Shown: positions 31,811-41,289, counted from the first letter of the stretch. The stretch: 64,000 nucleotides of DNA from Cellulomonas hominis (GCF_014201095.1 NZ_JACHDN010000001.1:2790001-2854000), one strand, 5' to 3'. A program made the numbers and translations. Notes: a model not told the origin generated them from the sequence alone.

Positions 31811-33451
31811 GTGGCGAGGAAGCGCCGGGATCCGGCCGAGCGCGGGCTGGAGACGTACCGGGCGATGCGCGACTTCGACCGCACGCCGGAGCCGTCGGGT
31901 GCGACCGGGGCTGCCGCCGACGCGGACGCGGACGGGGGCACGGGGCCGCGGCGGTTCGTCGTGCAGCGCCACCGGGCCCGGCGGCTGCACTACGACCTGC
32001 GGTTCGAGATCGACGGGGTGCTCGTCTCCTGGGCGGTGCCGCGCGGTCCGACGCTCGACCCGGACGCCCGCCGGATGGCCGTGCACGTCGAGGACCACCC
32101 GCTGGAGTACGAGGACTTCGAGGGGGTGATCCCCGCCGGCGAGTACGGCGGCGGGGACGTCATCGTGTGGGACCGCGGGGTCTGGCAGCCGCACGGCACC
32201 GACGACCCGGCGGCGGCTGTCGCGGCGGGCGAGCTGCACGCCGACGTGCTCGGCGAGAAGCTGCGCGGCCGGCTCGTGCTCGTCCGCCGCGGGGAGCCGG
32301 GCCCCGACGGCAAGGAGCAGTGGCTGCTCGTGCACAAGCACGACGCGCACGCCGTGGCCGGCTGGGACGCCGAGGACCACCCGCGGTCCGTGGTCAGCGG
32401 GCGGACGAACGACGAGGTCAAGGCCGACCCGGACCGGCTGTGGCGGTCCGACCTCCCCGCGGCGGAGGCGTCGGTCGACCTGCGGGTGCCCGACGTCGCG
32501 CCGCCGTCCGACGACGAGCTCGCCGCCCTCGACGACCTCGGGCCGCCCGGGGGCACCTGGGACGTGTTCGGTCGGCGGCTGCGGGTGACGAACCTCGACA
32601 AGGTGCTGTTCCCGGCGCGCGAGGGCGAGGAGCCGGTGACCAAGCGCGAGCTCGTGCGGTACGCCGCGCGGATCGCCCCCGTCGTGCTGCCGTACCTGCA
32701 CGGGCGGGCCCTCAACATGCACCGCTACCCGCAGGGCGCCGGGAGCGGCGGGTTCTGGCACAAGGAGCTGCCCGACCACGCGCCCGACTGGCTGCCGCGC
32801 TGGCGGAACCCCGAGGCCGACCCGGGGGAGACCTCGACGTACCTCGTGGTCGACGAGCCCGCCGCGCTGATCTGGGCGGCCAACTTCGGCGCGCTCGAGT
32901 GGCACGCGTGGACGTCCCGGACGGACGCGCCCCGGCGGCCGACGTACGCGCTGGTCGACATCGACCCCGGCCCGTCCACCGACTGGGAGGACGTCCTGCT
33001 GCTCGCGCGGCTGCACCGGGACGCGTTCCAGCACCTCGGAGTCCGGGCCGTGCCGAAGGTCACCGGGCAGCGCGGCATCCAGGTGTGGATCCCCATCACC
33101 CCCGGTCCGGGGTTCGACGAGACGCGCGCGTGGGTGGAGCGGGTGTCGCGCACCGTCGGCGCGGTGGTGCCCGAGCTGGTGTCGTGGCGGTGGGAGGTCA
33201 AGGCCCGCGGCGGGCAGGCGCGGCTCGACTACACCCAGAACGCGATCAACAAGACCCTCGTCGCGCCGTACAGCCCGCGCGCGCGACCGGGGGCACCGGT
33301 GTCGGCACCGATCACGTGGGACGAGCTGGACGAGCCGTGGCTGCGGCCCGACGCGTTCACGATCCGCACCGTGCTGGACCGGCTGGCGGAGCGGGGCGAC
33401 CCGTTCCGGGAGCTGCTGCGCGGCGGGCAGGTGCTGCCCCGCTTGGCCTGA
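31811..33451 (+). CDS. ligD: LigD-type 3'-phosphoesterase and polymerase (PE-Pol)
   Basis: 546 residues from GTG at 31811. The N-terminal phosphoesterase domain (about 35-195) has the metal motif HRARRLHYDLRFEIDGVLVSWAVP and GEYGGGDVIVWDRG. The Pol/primase domain (about 240-535) has LNMHRYPQG, GFWHKELPDHAPDWLP, the catalytic DIDPG and DYTQNAINKTLVAPYSPR. These domains clean and fill DNA ends during non-homologous end joining. The ligase domain is absent and the order is PE-Pol, a known actinobacterial arrangement. The ligase gene at 33993 could supply sealing. No ku gene is in the window. Confidence 0.92.
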   Translation: MARKRRDPAERGLETYRAMRDFDRTPEPSGATGAAADADADGGTGPRRFVVQRHRARRLHYDLRFEIDGVLVSWAVPRGPTLDPDARRMAVHVEDHPLEYEDFEGVIPAGEYGGGDVIVWDRGVWQPHGTDDPAAAVAAGELHADVLGEKLRGRLVLVRRGEPGPDGKEQWLLVHKHDAHAVAGWDAEDHPRSVVSGRTNDEVKADPDRLWRSDLPAAEASVDLRVPDVAPPSDDELAALDDLGPPGGTWDVFGRRLRVTNLDKVLFPAREGEEPVTKRELVRYAARIAPVVLPYLHGRALNMHRYPQGAGSGGFWHKELPDHAPDWLPRWRNPEADPGETSTYLVVDEPAALIWAANFGALEWHAWTSRTDAPRRPTYALVDIDPGPSTDWEDVLLLARLHRDAFQHLGVRAVPKVTGQRGIQVWIPITPGPGFDETRAWVERVSRTVGAVVPELVSWRWEVKARGGQARLDYTQNAINKTLVAPYSPRARPGAPVSAPITWDELDEPWLRPDAFTIRTVLDRLAERGDPFRELLRGGQVLPRLA

Positions 33452-33560
33452 GCGACGCGCGCGTGCTGACGGGGCTGCCCGGTGGGCGGGGCCGCCCGGT
33501 CGGAGGACTGCCCGGTCGGGGGCGGGTGGCCGGCGTGGCGACCCGCCCCACGGGCTGCGG

Positions 33561-33731
33561 TCAGGCGATCGCGTGGCGCCGCCGCGTCGCCAGCAGCGCG
33601 AGCGGGCGGGGGCGGGCGGCCCGGCGCGGACGGTCGCCGTCCCGGGCGGCCTGCGAGCGCAGGTGCTCGAGCCGGTGCTCGAGCTCGCGCTCCTGCTGGC
33701 GGTAGACGATCAGGTACAGATCGGGGTGCAC
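33561..33731 (-). CDS. Small basic hypothetical protein
   Basis: 56 residues from GTG at 33731, with a strong AGGAGG seven bases upstream. It begins Met-His-Pro-Asp-Leu-Tyr-Leu-Ile-Val-Tyr-Arg-Gln-Gln-Glu and has a charged helix (ERELEHRLEHLRSQ) and a basic tail. Short proteins with this MHPDLY start and Arg/Glu helix are common in actinobacteria and have no known function. The ribosome site and codon use support translation. Confidence 0.65.
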   Translation of the reverse strand: MHPDLYLIVYRQQERELEHRLEHLRSQAARDGDRPRRAARPRPLALLATRRRHAIA

Positions 33732-33992
33732 GGGGTCCTCCTGCACGGCCGTGGTGGCGGGGTACGCCACCGGGGTGGATGACCGCAGAGGAACGGGTCG
33801 CGTCCTTGCGGCCGATGGACCGGGGGTGGTGGTCCACACCTCCAGCATCGCGCCCCAGGGGCCCGCCGTGAGGGTGCCCGGGCCGGTGACCTCGGCGGAC
33901 ACCCCGTCGGCGCCTCGGGGCGGGGTGGGGCGGAAGGGACCTCGGTCCCGGTCGCGGTCTCGTTCGCCCAGGGCGAAGCGGGTCGCGCGGCG
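33732..33992. other. Spacer between small gene and DNA ligase gene
   Basis: 261 bases with no supported gene. The ribosome site of the small gene lies at its left end. I see no strong hairpin. Confidence 0.4.
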
Positions 33993-35543
33993 TCAGCCGG
34001 CCGGCGCCGCGAGGGCGCGCACCGTCCCGATCGTGTCCGCCTCGGCGGCGCCCTTGTCCTCGCGGTAGCGGAGCACCCGCGCGAACCGGAGCGCCAGCCC
34101 ACCGGGGTACCGCGGCGAGCGCTGCACGCCGTCGAACGCGATCTCGACCACCTGCTCGGGCCGCAACGTGACGGTCCAGCCGTCGTCGGCGACCTCGAGC
34201 TCACGGAACCGCGTCGTCTGCCACGCCAGCATCTCGTCGGTCATGCCCTTGAACGTCTTGCCCAGCATGACGAACCCGCCGCCCTCGGGGTCCCGGGCGC
34301 CGAGGTGGATGTTCGACAGCGAGCCGACCCGCCGGCCCGACCCGCGCTCCACCGCGAGCACGACGAGGTCCAGGGTGTGCCGCGGCTTCACCTTGACCCA
34401 CGCGCCGCCGCGGCGCCCCGCCTCGTACGGCGCCGCCGCGTCCTTGACGAGCACCCCCTCCTGCCCGTCCGCGACCCAGCGGGCGAACGCCTCCTGCGCG
34501 ACGCCGGCGTCGTCCGTCCGCACCCGCTCGACCAGGTGCCCGGCCGCCACGGCGTCCAGGGCGGCGAGGCGGTCCGTCAGCGGGACGTCCAGCAGGTCAC
34601 GCCCGTCCAGGTGCAGCACGTCGAAGAAGAACGGGTGGAGGGTGGTCGCCGCCGCGAGCTCCGCGTCCCGGGTCGCGCTGCGCGCCGCGGTCTCCTGGAA
34701 CGGTCGCGGTCGCCCGTCCGCACCGACGGCCAGCGCCTCGCCGTCCAGCACCGCGGAGCGCACCGGCAGGGCCCGCACGGCGGCGACGACCTCGGGGACG
34801 CGGGCGGTGATGTCGTCGAGGCTCCGCGTGAAGACCCGCACGTCGTCGCCGTCCCGGTGCACCTGGATGCGGATGCCGTCGAGCTTCGCGTCCACCACCA
34901 GCGGGCGCCCGTCGAACCCGGCCACCGCCGACGCGACGTCCGGCGCCGACGCGGCGAGCATCGGGCGGACGGGGCGGCCGACCGTGAGCCCGAAGGCGTC
35001 CAGCGCCGCGCGCGCCGCCGCCGGATCGGGCGCCGCCAGGGCTGCCACGGCGACGGGCTCGCTCGCCCCGGCCAGCATCGCCGCGCGCCGCACCGAGGCC
35101 ACCGGGACGCCCGCTGCCTCCGCCACGGCGTCGAGCAGCAGCGCGTCCAGCGCCCCCTGCCGGACCTCCCCGGCGACGAGCCCCGCGAGGAACCGCTGCT
35201 CCGTGCCGGTCGCGGCCCCGAACAGCTCGGCGGCCAGCGCGGCGCGCGCGCCGGCGGACCCGGGGCCGGACAGGCCGGCCATCCGCTCGAACGTGGCGTC
35301 GACGCCCAGCACGTCGAGGGTGGGCTCGACGGCAGGGTCCGGGAGGTGCTGGAGCGAGCGCCAGCCCAGACCCGTGCGGCGCTGCCGCAGCTCGCCCGCG
35401 AGGTACCGCGCGACGACCGGCACCTCGTCCGGCGCGGAGCGGCGCAGCAGGTCCACGAGCAGGGCGCGCTTGGCGAGCCGGGACCGGGTCGCGGCCAGCC
35501 CGGCGGAGGTCGCGGCGACGTCGGCGAGCAGCACGTCCGTCAT
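33993..35543 (-). CDS. ATP-dependent DNA ligase
   Basis: 516 residues from ATG at 35543. The N-terminal 200 residues form the DNA-binding domain. The nucleotidyltransferase centre has [16 protein letters not shown] with the adenylated Lys in motif I, then [26 protein letters not shown] and [17 protein letters not shown]. The OB domain ends the protein. This is the LigB/LigC-like actinobacterial ATP ligase, distinct from the NAD-dependent replication ligase. It faces the ligD gene in convergent order and may serve repair. Confidence 0.94.
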   Translation of the reverse strand: MTDVLLADVAATSAGLAATRSRLAKRALLVDLLRRSAPDEVPVVARYLAGELRQRRTGLGWRSLQHLPDPAVEPTLDVLGVDATFERMAGLSGPGSAGARAALAAELFGAATGTEQRFLAGLVAGEVRQGALDALLLDAVAEAAGVPVASVRRAAMLAGASEPVAVAALAAPDPAAARAALDAFGLTVGRPVRPMLAASAPDVASAVAGFDGRPLVVDAKLDGIRIQVHRDGDDVRVFTRSLDDITARVPEVVAAVRALPVRSAVLDGEALAVGADGRPRPFQETAARSATRDAELAAATTLHPFFFDVLHLDGRDLLDVPLTDRLAALDAVAAGHLVERVRTDDAGVAQEAFARWVADGQEGVLVKDAAAPYEAGRRGGAWVKVKPRHTLDLVVLAVERGSGRRVGSLSNIHLGARDPEGGGFVMLGKTFKGMTDEMLAWQTTRFRELEVADDGWTVTLRPEQVVEIAFDGVQRSPRYPGGLALRFARVLRYREDKGAAEADTIGTVRALAAPAG

Positions 35544-35718
35544 CCTGCCGCCGACCACCGACACGCGCCCGGGGAGCGGGTGGGCCGCCACCTGCGGGCC
35601 GGTCCCGGTCAGCCGGGACGAGTGGTCGGCGCACCCGTGGGTCCACACGGTGGTCCGGTGTGGATCACGCGGCGCGCCAGGGGTAGCCGCACGGCGGCGC
35701 GCCCGGCAGAGTCGAGAC

Positions 35719-36402
35719 ATGACGGAGCAGCGACGCCCGCGCACGCGGGTGCACGACTTCTCGATCTCGCTCGACGGCTTCGGCACGGGGGAGGGCCTGA
35801 CGCAGGACCAGCCGTTCGGTCACGCCGGCCAGCGGCTGCACGAGTGGATGTTCAGCACCGCCACGGGCCGCGCCATGCTCGGCCGGGGCGGCGGGACGCG
35901 CGGGGTGGACGAGGCGCTGGTCGCGCGGTCCCGGCACGGCATCGGCGCGGAGATCATGGGCCTGCGCAAGTTCCACACGGGCACGGGCCCGTTGCCGGAC
36001 GACTGGCGCGGGTGGTGGGGCGAGGATCCGCCGTTCGGGACGCCGGTGCTCGTGCTGACGCACCGCCCGCGACCGCCGATCGAGATGGCGGGCGGGACGA
36101 CGTTCCACTTCCTCGACCTGCCGCCGGCGGAGGCCCTGGCGTGGGCGCGGGACGCGGCGGGCGGGCTGGACGTGCACGTCGGCGGGGGCGTGTCGACGCT
36201 GCGGGCGTTCCTCGACGCGGATCTGGTGGACGACCTGCACCTGGTGGTCGTGCCGGTCGTGCTGGGTCGCGGGCAGCGGCTCTGGGACGGCCTGGAGGGG
36301 CTGGAGCGCCGCTTCGACGTCGAGCAGGTCGCCACGCCGTCCGGGGTGGTGCACGTGACGATGACGCGCCGCGAGAAGCGGGCGGGGAGGAGGACGGCGT
36401 GA
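35719..36402 (+). CDS. Dihydrofolate reductase / RibD C-terminal family protein
   Basis: 227 residues from ATG at 35719. It has the family start [26 protein letters not shown], and the NADPH-binding [35 protein letters not shown]. These reductases belong to the RibD_C fold and act on folate- or flavin-precursor-like substrates; the specific substrate is unknown. The stop overlaps the next gene by four bases. Confidence 0.9.
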   Translation: MTEQRRPRTRVHDFSISLDGFGTGEGLTQDQPFGHAGQRLHEWMFSTATGRAMLGRGGGTRGVDEALVARSRHGIGAEIMGLRKFHTGTGPLPDDWRGWWGEDPPFGTPVLVLTHRPRPPIEMAGGTTFHFLDLPPAEALAWARDAAGGLDVHVGGGVSTLRAFLDADLVDDLHLVVVPVVLGRGQRLWDGLEGLERRFDVEQVATPSGVVHVTMTRREKRAGRRTA

Positions 36403-36773
36403 GCGGCTGGTCGCAGGAGGACCTCGCCCGGGTGGGCGAGGCGGAGGAGATCGGCATCGCCTCGGCGCGGCCGGACGGGACGGTGCGGCCGTACGTGACG
36501 ATCTGGGCGGTCCGGGTGGGCGACGACCTGTACGTGCGGTCGGCGTACGGGTCGGCGAACCCGTGGTTCCGGCGGGCTCGGGCGAGCGGCACGGGGCGCA
36601 TCCGGGCGGGCGGGGTCGAGCGGGACGTGACGTTCGGGGACGCCCCCGCGGACGTGCACGACGCCGTGGACGCCGCCTACCACGCGAAGTACGACCGGCA
36701 CGGCCCGCGCATCGTCGGGACCGTCGTCGGGCCGCGGGTGCGGGACGTGACGATCCGGCTGCTGCCGCGCTGA
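36399..36773 (+). CDS. DUF2255 family protein
   Basis: 124 residues from GTG at 36399, overlapping the previous stop (GTGA). VGEAEEIGIASARPDGTVRPYVTIWAVRVGDDLYVRSAYG and NPWFRRARASGTGRIRAGGVERDV follow the DUF2255 pattern, a beta-barrel family related to split-barrel flavin or F420 proteins. Function unknown. Coupling to the reductase gene suggests a shared pathway. Confidence 0.85.
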   Translation: MSGWSQEDLARVGEAEEIGIASARPDGTVRPYVTIWAVRVGDDLYVRSAYGSANPWFRRARASGTGRIRAGGVERDVTFGDAPADVHDAVDAAYHAKYDRHGPRIVGTVVGPRVRDVTIRLLPR

Positions 36774-36803
36774 CCCGCGTCCCGCGTTCGCGCGCGACCT
36801 GCG

Positions 36804-38273
36804 TCACCGCCGCCCGCCCCGGGCCAGCATCTCCCGGCTGACCGCGTCGATCATCGGCCCGTCGTCCGTGCGCACCCAGCGCTGCCCCGTGGCGCGCCGC
36901 TCCGCGGGAGTCGCGAACCGGTAGCGGTACAGCCGCGCCCGCACCCACCGGGGCCGCGCGCCGTCGAACGGGTCGTGCGCGAGCAGCCGCAGGGTCGGGC
37001 GGTCGGCCTCCAGCAGCTTGCCGAGGAAGGGCACGAACCACCGCAGCTGCGCCGACGACCCGAGCGCGAGGAACCACATCAGCCAGTCGAGCCGCAGGTG
37101 GTACGGCGCGTACTGCCGCGGCAGCCTCCGGACGTCGCCGGGCTTCCCGCGGAACCCGTACTCCCGCCACGCGGCACCCGGACCCGGGTCGTCGTCGAGC
37201 GTGCCCTCGACCACGACCTCGGTGCGCCGCCGGGTGATGCTGCCGAAGGCCCCGTAGGCGTTCACGAGGCGCCACACGTTGAACGACGCGTTCATCCGCT
37301 GGTCGTGGGACAGCAGGTTGCGCAGCGGCCACCAGGACAGCACGACGCAGAGTGCCCCGGCCGCGCCCGCGACGACGGCGAACCACAGCGGCGGCGGCCC
37401 GGTCGGGACGCTGGTGACGTCCACCCCGATGATGCCGAGCGCGGCGTCCCACGACCGGTCGTCGACGGCGGACGCGGCGAGCACGATCGTCAGCCAGTTG
37501 AGCCAGGCGAAGTTGCCGGACAGCACGAGCCAGAGCTGGGTGACGATCATGATGCCGGCGGCGACCGCCGCGACCGGCCCGGGGAGCAGCAGCCCGAACG
37601 GGACGACGAGCTGCGCGACGTGGTTCGCGACGACCTCGACGCGGTGCAACGGGCGGGGGAGCAGGTGGAACAGCCGGCTGGCGGGCCCGGGCATCGGCTG
37701 CGTCTCGTGGTGGTAGTAGAGCGCGGTGAGGTCCCGCCAGGCGGGGTCGCCCCGCCACTTGATGAGGCCGGCGCCGAGCTCGAGCCGGAAGACCAGCCAC
37801 CAGAGCAGGCCCAGCACGACCCACGGCGGCGCGACCCGGTCGGACCCGAGGAACGCCGCGAGGAAACCGGCCTCGAGCAGCAGCGACTCCCACCCGAACC
37901 CGTAGAACGTCTGCCCGACGTTGACCACCGACAGGTACAGCGCCCACAGGACGGCGAAGGCCAGCATCGGCAGCCACGGGGGACCCTGCTGCGGCAGCCC
38001 GGCGACGAGGAGGGCCGCGACCACGACGCCGACCCAGCCGACGGCCACGACCAGGCCGTCGGAGTACCGCCAGAAGAACAGGCTCGGCGACGCGCGCCAG
38101 GGCACCCGCGCGGTGAACCGGGGGACGGGCAGCAGGCCGTGCTCGCCGAGCAGGGGGCGGAACTGCCGGAGGACCGCGACGAACGCGACGAGGTAGACCG
38201 CCGCCACCCCGTGCTGCACGACGGCGCGGGCCACCGTGTACCCCTCGGCGCCGAACCACGCGGGCCCCGCCAT
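36804..38273 (-). CDS. Lipase maturation factor family membrane protein
   Basis: 489 residues from ATG at 38273, chosen over the GTG three codons earlier because GGGGGTGG is well placed before it. About nine membrane helices and conserved blocks GWESLLLEAGFLAAFLG, LIKWRGDPAWRDLTALYYHHETQPMP, and the late EYGFRGKPGDVRRLPRQYAPYHLRLDWLMWF and LARGGRR end. These are the signatures of the LMF1 family. In vertebrates LMF1 helps lipases fold in the ER; the bacterial role is not known. Confidence 0.92.
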   Translation of the reverse strand: MAGPAWFGAEGYTVARAVVQHGVAAVYLVAFVAVLRQFRPLLGEHGLLPVPRFTARVPWRASPSLFFWRYSDGLVVAVGWVGVVVAALLVAGLPQQGPPWLPMLAFAVLWALYLSVVNVGQTFYGFGWESLLLEAGFLAAFLGSDRVAPPWVVLGLLWWLVFRLELGAGLIKWRGDPAWRDLTALYYHHETQPMPGPASRLFHLLPRPLHRVEVVANHVAQLVVPFGLLLPGPVAAVAAGIMIVTQLWLVLSGNFAWLNWLTIVLAASAVDDRSWDAALGIIGVDVTSVPTGPPPLWFAVVAGAAGALCVVLSWWPLRNLLSHDQRMNASFNVWRLVNAYGAFGSITRRRTEVVVEGTLDDDPGPGAAWREYGFRGKPGDVRRLPRQYAPYHLRLDWLMWFLALGSSAQLRWFVPFLGKLLEADRPTLRLLAHDPFDGARPRWVRARLYRYRFATPAERRATGQRWVRTDDGPMIDAVSREMLARGGRR

Positions 38274-38347
38274 GCCGACCACCCCCGGGGTCCAGCCTCG
38301 GCGCGGGGAGGCGCGGGCGCACGTCGGGCGGTGGCCGTCAGCAGGGG

Positions 38348-38384
38348 TTGTCGTACGAGCGGTACCGATATATCGTTAGCGTCA
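38348..38384 (+). promoter_or_regulatory. Leaderless padR promoter with operator
   Basis: -35 TTGTCG (38348-38353) and -10 TATCGT (38371-38376) are 17 bases apart, and the start of transcription would fall at or next to the A of the ATG at 38384, so the mRNA is leaderless. The palindrome CGATATATCG (38366-38375) overlaps the -10 box, and a second CGATAT lies just inside the gene, fitting PadR autorepression. Confidence 0.72.
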
Positions 38385-39097
38385 TGCGATATGACGACAC
38401 ACACGACATGCACCAGCCGCACGGGCCGCACGACGAGACCGGCCCCGACCAGGGAGCCGGACCCGAGGACCGGGACGAGCGCCGCCAGCACCACCACGGC
38501 CGTGGCGGCCGCGGGCACCACGGCGGGCACGGCGGCTTCGGGCCGCGCGGCTTCGGCGGAGGCCCCGGCTTCGGTCCCGGCGGCCCCGGCTTCGCGCCCG
38601 GCTTCGGCCCCGGCCCCGGCCCCGGCGGACCGGGCGGTTCCCGGCGCGGCCGGCGCCCCCGCGGCGACGTCCGCAACGCGATCCTCCTGCTCCTGGCCGA
38701 GCAGCCGATGCACGGCTACCAGCTGATGGAGGCGATCGCGGAGCGCAGCGGCGGCCGGTGGCGCCCCAGCCCCGGCGCGGTCTACCCGACGCTCAACCTG
38801 CTCGAGGACGAGGGCGTCATCACGCTCACGCAGTCCGCCGGGCGCAAGCTGGCCGAGCTGACCGAGGAGGGCCGGGCCCTGGTCGAGCGGGAGTCGGCCG
38901 GCTGGCCGGACCCGTTCGGCACCGAGGGCGCCGAGTCCGGCGTCGACCTGCGCGGCGAGCTCGCGCAGCTGCACGAGGCCGTCCGGTCGGTCGGGCGCGG
39001 CGGCACCGAGGAGCAGCGGGCGCGCGCGGCGCAGATCCTCGCGGACGCGCGTCGCTCGGTGTACCGGCTGCTCGCCGGGGACGAGCCCACCGCCTGA
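38384..39097 (+). CDS. PadR family transcriptional regulator
   Basis: 237 residues from ATG at 38384. The first 95 residues are His/Gly/Pro-rich and disordered (HHGGHGG, GFGGGPGFGPGGPG), perhaps metal-binding. The PadR winged helix follows: DVRNAILLLLAEQPMHGYQLMEAIAERSGGRWRPSPGAVYPTLNLLEDEGVITLTQ. The C-terminal helix is short, so it is a PadR-s2 type dimer. The leaderless promoter carries palindromes at the -10 box, so autorepression is likely. Target genes beyond itself are not clear. Confidence 0.92.
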   Translation: MRYDDTHDMHQPHGPHDETGPDQGAGPEDRDERRQHHHGRGGRGHHGGHGGFGPRGFGGGPGFGPGGPGFAPGFGPGPGPGGPGGSRRGRRPRGDVRNAILLLLAEQPMHGYQLMEAIAERSGGRWRPSPGAVYPTLNLLEDEGVITLTQSAGRKLAELTEEGRALVERESAGWPDPFGTEGAESGVDLRGELAQLHEAVRSVGRGGTEEQRARAAQILADARRSVYRLLAGDEPTA

Positions 39098-39133
39098 CCC
39101 CGCGGCCGCCGCGGGGTCCGGCCGCGGCCCCGG

Positions 39134-39514
39134 TCAGGGCCAGACGCGGGCCCGTGCCGCGAACTCCGCCGGGTCGCTGTGGACCGGGATGACGCACATC
39201 AGGTGCCCGCCCGGCACCCGCAGCGTCCGGCAGTCCAGCCACGCCCCGACCTCGACGGCCCCGAGCGCGAGCAGCCGCTGCGTCTCGGCGGCGACGTCGT
39301 CGGTCTCCATGTCCAGGTGGTAGCGCGCGGCGTCGCCGATCGACTGCACGGCCGTCACCAGGCCGGGCACGACGGCGTCCAGGTGCGTGAACTGCTCCTC
39401 GCCCGGCACCGGCCAGGCGGGGGAGCCGGTCGCGGCGGACCAGAACGCGGCGGCGGCGTCGGCCTCGGCGTGCGGGGCGTCGATGAGCAGGGTCGAGATC
39501 CGGCTGCGGTGCAC
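39134..39514 (-). CDS. VOC family (glyoxalase/bleomycin-resistance fold) protein
   Basis: 126 residues from GTG at 39514, with GAGGAGG upstream. ISTLLIDAPHAEADAAAAFWSAATG ... YHLDMETDDVAAETQRLLALGAVEVG ... LRVPGGHLMCVIPVHSDP is the single-repeat VOC fold. Metal ligands of true glyoxalases are only partly kept. Substrate unknown. Confidence 0.85.
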   Translation of the reverse strand: MHRSRISTLLIDAPHAEADAAAAFWSAATGSPAWPVPGEEQFTHLDAVVPGLVTAVQSIGDAARYHLDMETDDVAAETQRLLALGAVEVGAWLDCRTLRVPGGHLMCVIPVHSDPAEFAARARVWP

Positions 39515-39553
39515 GGGCGTCCTCCTCGGGGCTCCCCGGCACGGTAGCGGGGG

Positions 39554-40297
39554 TCAGTCGCCGGCCGCGACCGGGATCCGTGCCGCCTGCGCGCGCGACG
39601 GCGTCGCGACCCGCACGCTGTCGGGGTGCCGCCGGGTGTGCGCCTCGACGGCCACCAGCACGCCGGCCAGCACCGCCGCGGCGAGCACCGTCGCGTGCGT
39701 GCCGAGCGCACCGGGGGCGGACGCGAGCGCGCCGACCCCGGCGCCGGCGGCGAAGGCGAGCACGATCGCCGTGAGCCGCAGGGCCACCGTCCGCTGGCTG
39801 CGGTCCCAGCCGCTCAGCCACTCGTACGCCGCGGTGACCAGGGCGCGCAGGTTCCCGGTGGTCATCGTCGTGCTGTAGCTGGTCTCGCGCACCAGCCGGA
39901 ACGTCGTCACCTGCAGGGCGGCGACGAACGCGACCGCGGTGGTCGTCACCAGGTGCGGCACGGAGCCGGGCAGCGCGGCGACGGCGAGCAGCACGGCGAT
40001 CTCCGCGAGCAGCACCGGGCGGGTCGGGTCGTGCAGCCACCGCCGGTGCCGGTGCGCGGCGGCCGCCTCGGCGGCGACGAGGCCGAGCACGAACGCCCCG
40101 ATGATCGGCAGGAACCGCGTGGCGTGCGCCCATTCGCCGCGCGCCGCGTCGATCGCGACGAACACGACGTTGCCGGTCTGGGCGTTGGCGAACACCCCGT
40201 CGTGCGCGACGTAGGTGTAGGCGTCGAGGAAGCCGCCGACGACCGCGAGCGCCGCCCCCGTGACGGGGTGCTCGGCGCGCGCCCGGACCCTCACCAC
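39554..40297 (-). CDS. DUF1275 (YoaK) family membrane protein
   Basis: 247 residues from GTG at 40297. About six membrane helices with the family motifs GGFLDAYTYVAHDGVFANAQTGNVVFVA and LQVTTFRLVRETSYSTTMTTGNLRALVTA. Function of the family is unknown; a transport role is usually assumed. Confidence 0.9.
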   Translation of the reverse strand: MVRVRARAEHPVTGAALAVVGGFLDAYTYVAHDGVFANAQTGNVVFVAIDAARGEWAHATRFLPIIGAFVLGLVAAEAAAAHRHRRWLHDPTRPVLLAEIAVLLAVAALPGSVPHLVTTTAVAFVAALQVTTFRLVRETSYSTTMTTGNLRALVTAAYEWLSGWDRSQRTVALRLTAIVLAFAAGAGVGALASAPGALGTHATVLAAAVLAGVLVAVEAHTRRHPDSVRVATPSRAQAARIPVAAGD

Positions 40298-40416
40298 GCC
40301 CGCCCCCGGGGGTGGGCGGGGGTTGCCGGGTGCGCCGGGGTGAGGGGCGACCGGGTGCCGTGCTGGGGTGCCACCCCACCATCATGCACCCGGTCATCCC
40401 ATGACTTCCCGGGTCC

Positions 40417-40905
40417 TCAGTCCCCCGCGAGGATCCCGTCGATCTGGCCCAGCGCCTCGCGCATGCCCTCGTCCATGCCCATCGCGGTCAGCTGCTCCAT
40501 CTCGGCCGCGCTGCCGAACCGCGACACGATGGTCATCCGGGTGCCCTCGCCGCTGGCCACGAGGTCCACCCGCCCGCGCGTGACGGGCATCGACGCGTCC
40601 GGCTCGCCGGCCTCGTCGCCGAACCCGTCCTCGAACTCCAGCGAGCGCGGCTCCTCGACGGCGAGGAACCGCCACCAGCCGTGCGCCTTCTCGCCCTCGG
40701 GGCCGGTCATGTAGTACGCCGCGCGGCCGCCGGGGCGCAGGTCGTGCTCGGTGAACGTCGCGGGCCAGGTCGGCGGCCCCCACCAGCGCTCGAGCTGCCG
40801 CGGGTCGGCCCACACCTGCCACACGCGCTCCGGCGGAGCGGCGAGCTCCGCGACGAGCGTGAGCGTGAGGGCCTCGGCGTCCTTGATCGTGTCGACGACG
40901 GTCAT
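40417..40905 (-). CDS. SRPBCC (AHSA1-like) domain protein
   Basis: 162 residues from ATG at 40905. The typical START-like pattern LVAELAAPPERVWQVWADPRQLERWWGPPTWPATFTEHDLRPGGRAAYYMTGPEG and a C-terminal helix MDEGMREALGQIDGIL. This protein is coupled to the ArsR gene (ATGA overlap), the common ArsR-SRPBCC pairing in actinobacteria. The ligand is unknown; the fold binds hydrophobic molecules. Confidence 0.9.
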   Translation of the reverse strand: MTVVDTIKDAEALTLTLVAELAAPPERVWQVWADPRQLERWWGPPTWPATFTEHDLRPGGRAAYYMTGPEGEKAHGWWRFLAVEEPRSLEFEDGFGDEAGEPDASMPVTRGRVDLVASGEGTRMTIVSRFGSAAEMEQLTAMGMDEGMREALGQIDGILAGD

Positions 40906-41252
40906 GTCCCGGTCCTTCCTGGATCCTCGCGGAGGAGGTCGTCGATGCGGTCGAGGCGGCCGCGCCAGATCTCCTCGTACCGGTCGAGCAGCCGTGCGGC
41001 GGCCCGGATGGTGGCGACGTCGGCGTGGACGATCTGCTCGCGGCCCTGCCGCTGCTTGACCACCAGGTGCGCCCGCTCGAGCACGGCGACGTGCTTCTGC
41101 ACGGCGGCGAAGCTCATGGCGTAGGAACGAGCCAGGGTGCTCACCGACGCCTCGCCGCGCAGCACCCGGGTGACGATGTCCCGCCGGGTGGCGTCGGCCA
41201 GGGCGGCGAACACGCGGTCCACCTCGTCCTGGTCCAGCTGACGTACAACCAT
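40902..41252 (-). CDS. ArsR-family transcriptional regulator
   Basis: 116 residues from ATG at 41252, the start being fixed by the leaderless promoter. The winged helix is clear: VDRVFAALADATRRDIVTRVLRGEASVSTLARSYAMSFAAVQKHVAVLERAHLVVKQRQGR. It lacks Cys-rich metal sites, so it is not an arsenic or zinc sensor but the type paired with SRPBCC proteins. The gene overlaps the SRPBCC gene. A perfect 10-base-arm palindrome covers its start codon, so it likely represses itself. Confidence 0.92.
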   Translation of the reverse strand: MVVRQLDQDEVDRVFAALADATRRDIVTRVLRGEASVSTLARSYAMSFAAVQKHVAVLERAHLVVKQRQGREQIVHADVATIRAAARLLDRYEEIWRGRLDRIDDLLREDPGRTGT

Positions 41253-41289
41253 GTGGTTGTACGTTACGCGCGCGACGCCGGCCGCACAA
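41241..41289 (-). promoter_or_regulatory. Leaderless arsR promoter with palindromic operator
   Basis: On the minus strand, -35 TTGTGC (41284-41289) and -10 TAACGT (41261-41266) have a 17-base spacer, and transcription would start at the ATG. ACGTACAACC-N4-GGTTGTACGT (41241-41264) is a perfect-arm palindrome covering the start codon and the -10 box. Confidence 0.78.

Noticed and set aside
28858..31941. Long minus-strand frame of over 1,000 codons
   Set aside because: Antisense to YdeI-like, DUF4118 and CYTH-CHAD genes; composition is that of a GC-rich shadow.
33452..33560. GC-rich repeats between ligD and the small gene as terminator
   Set aside because: Several GCCCGGT-type repeats exist, but I could not fold a single convincing stem.
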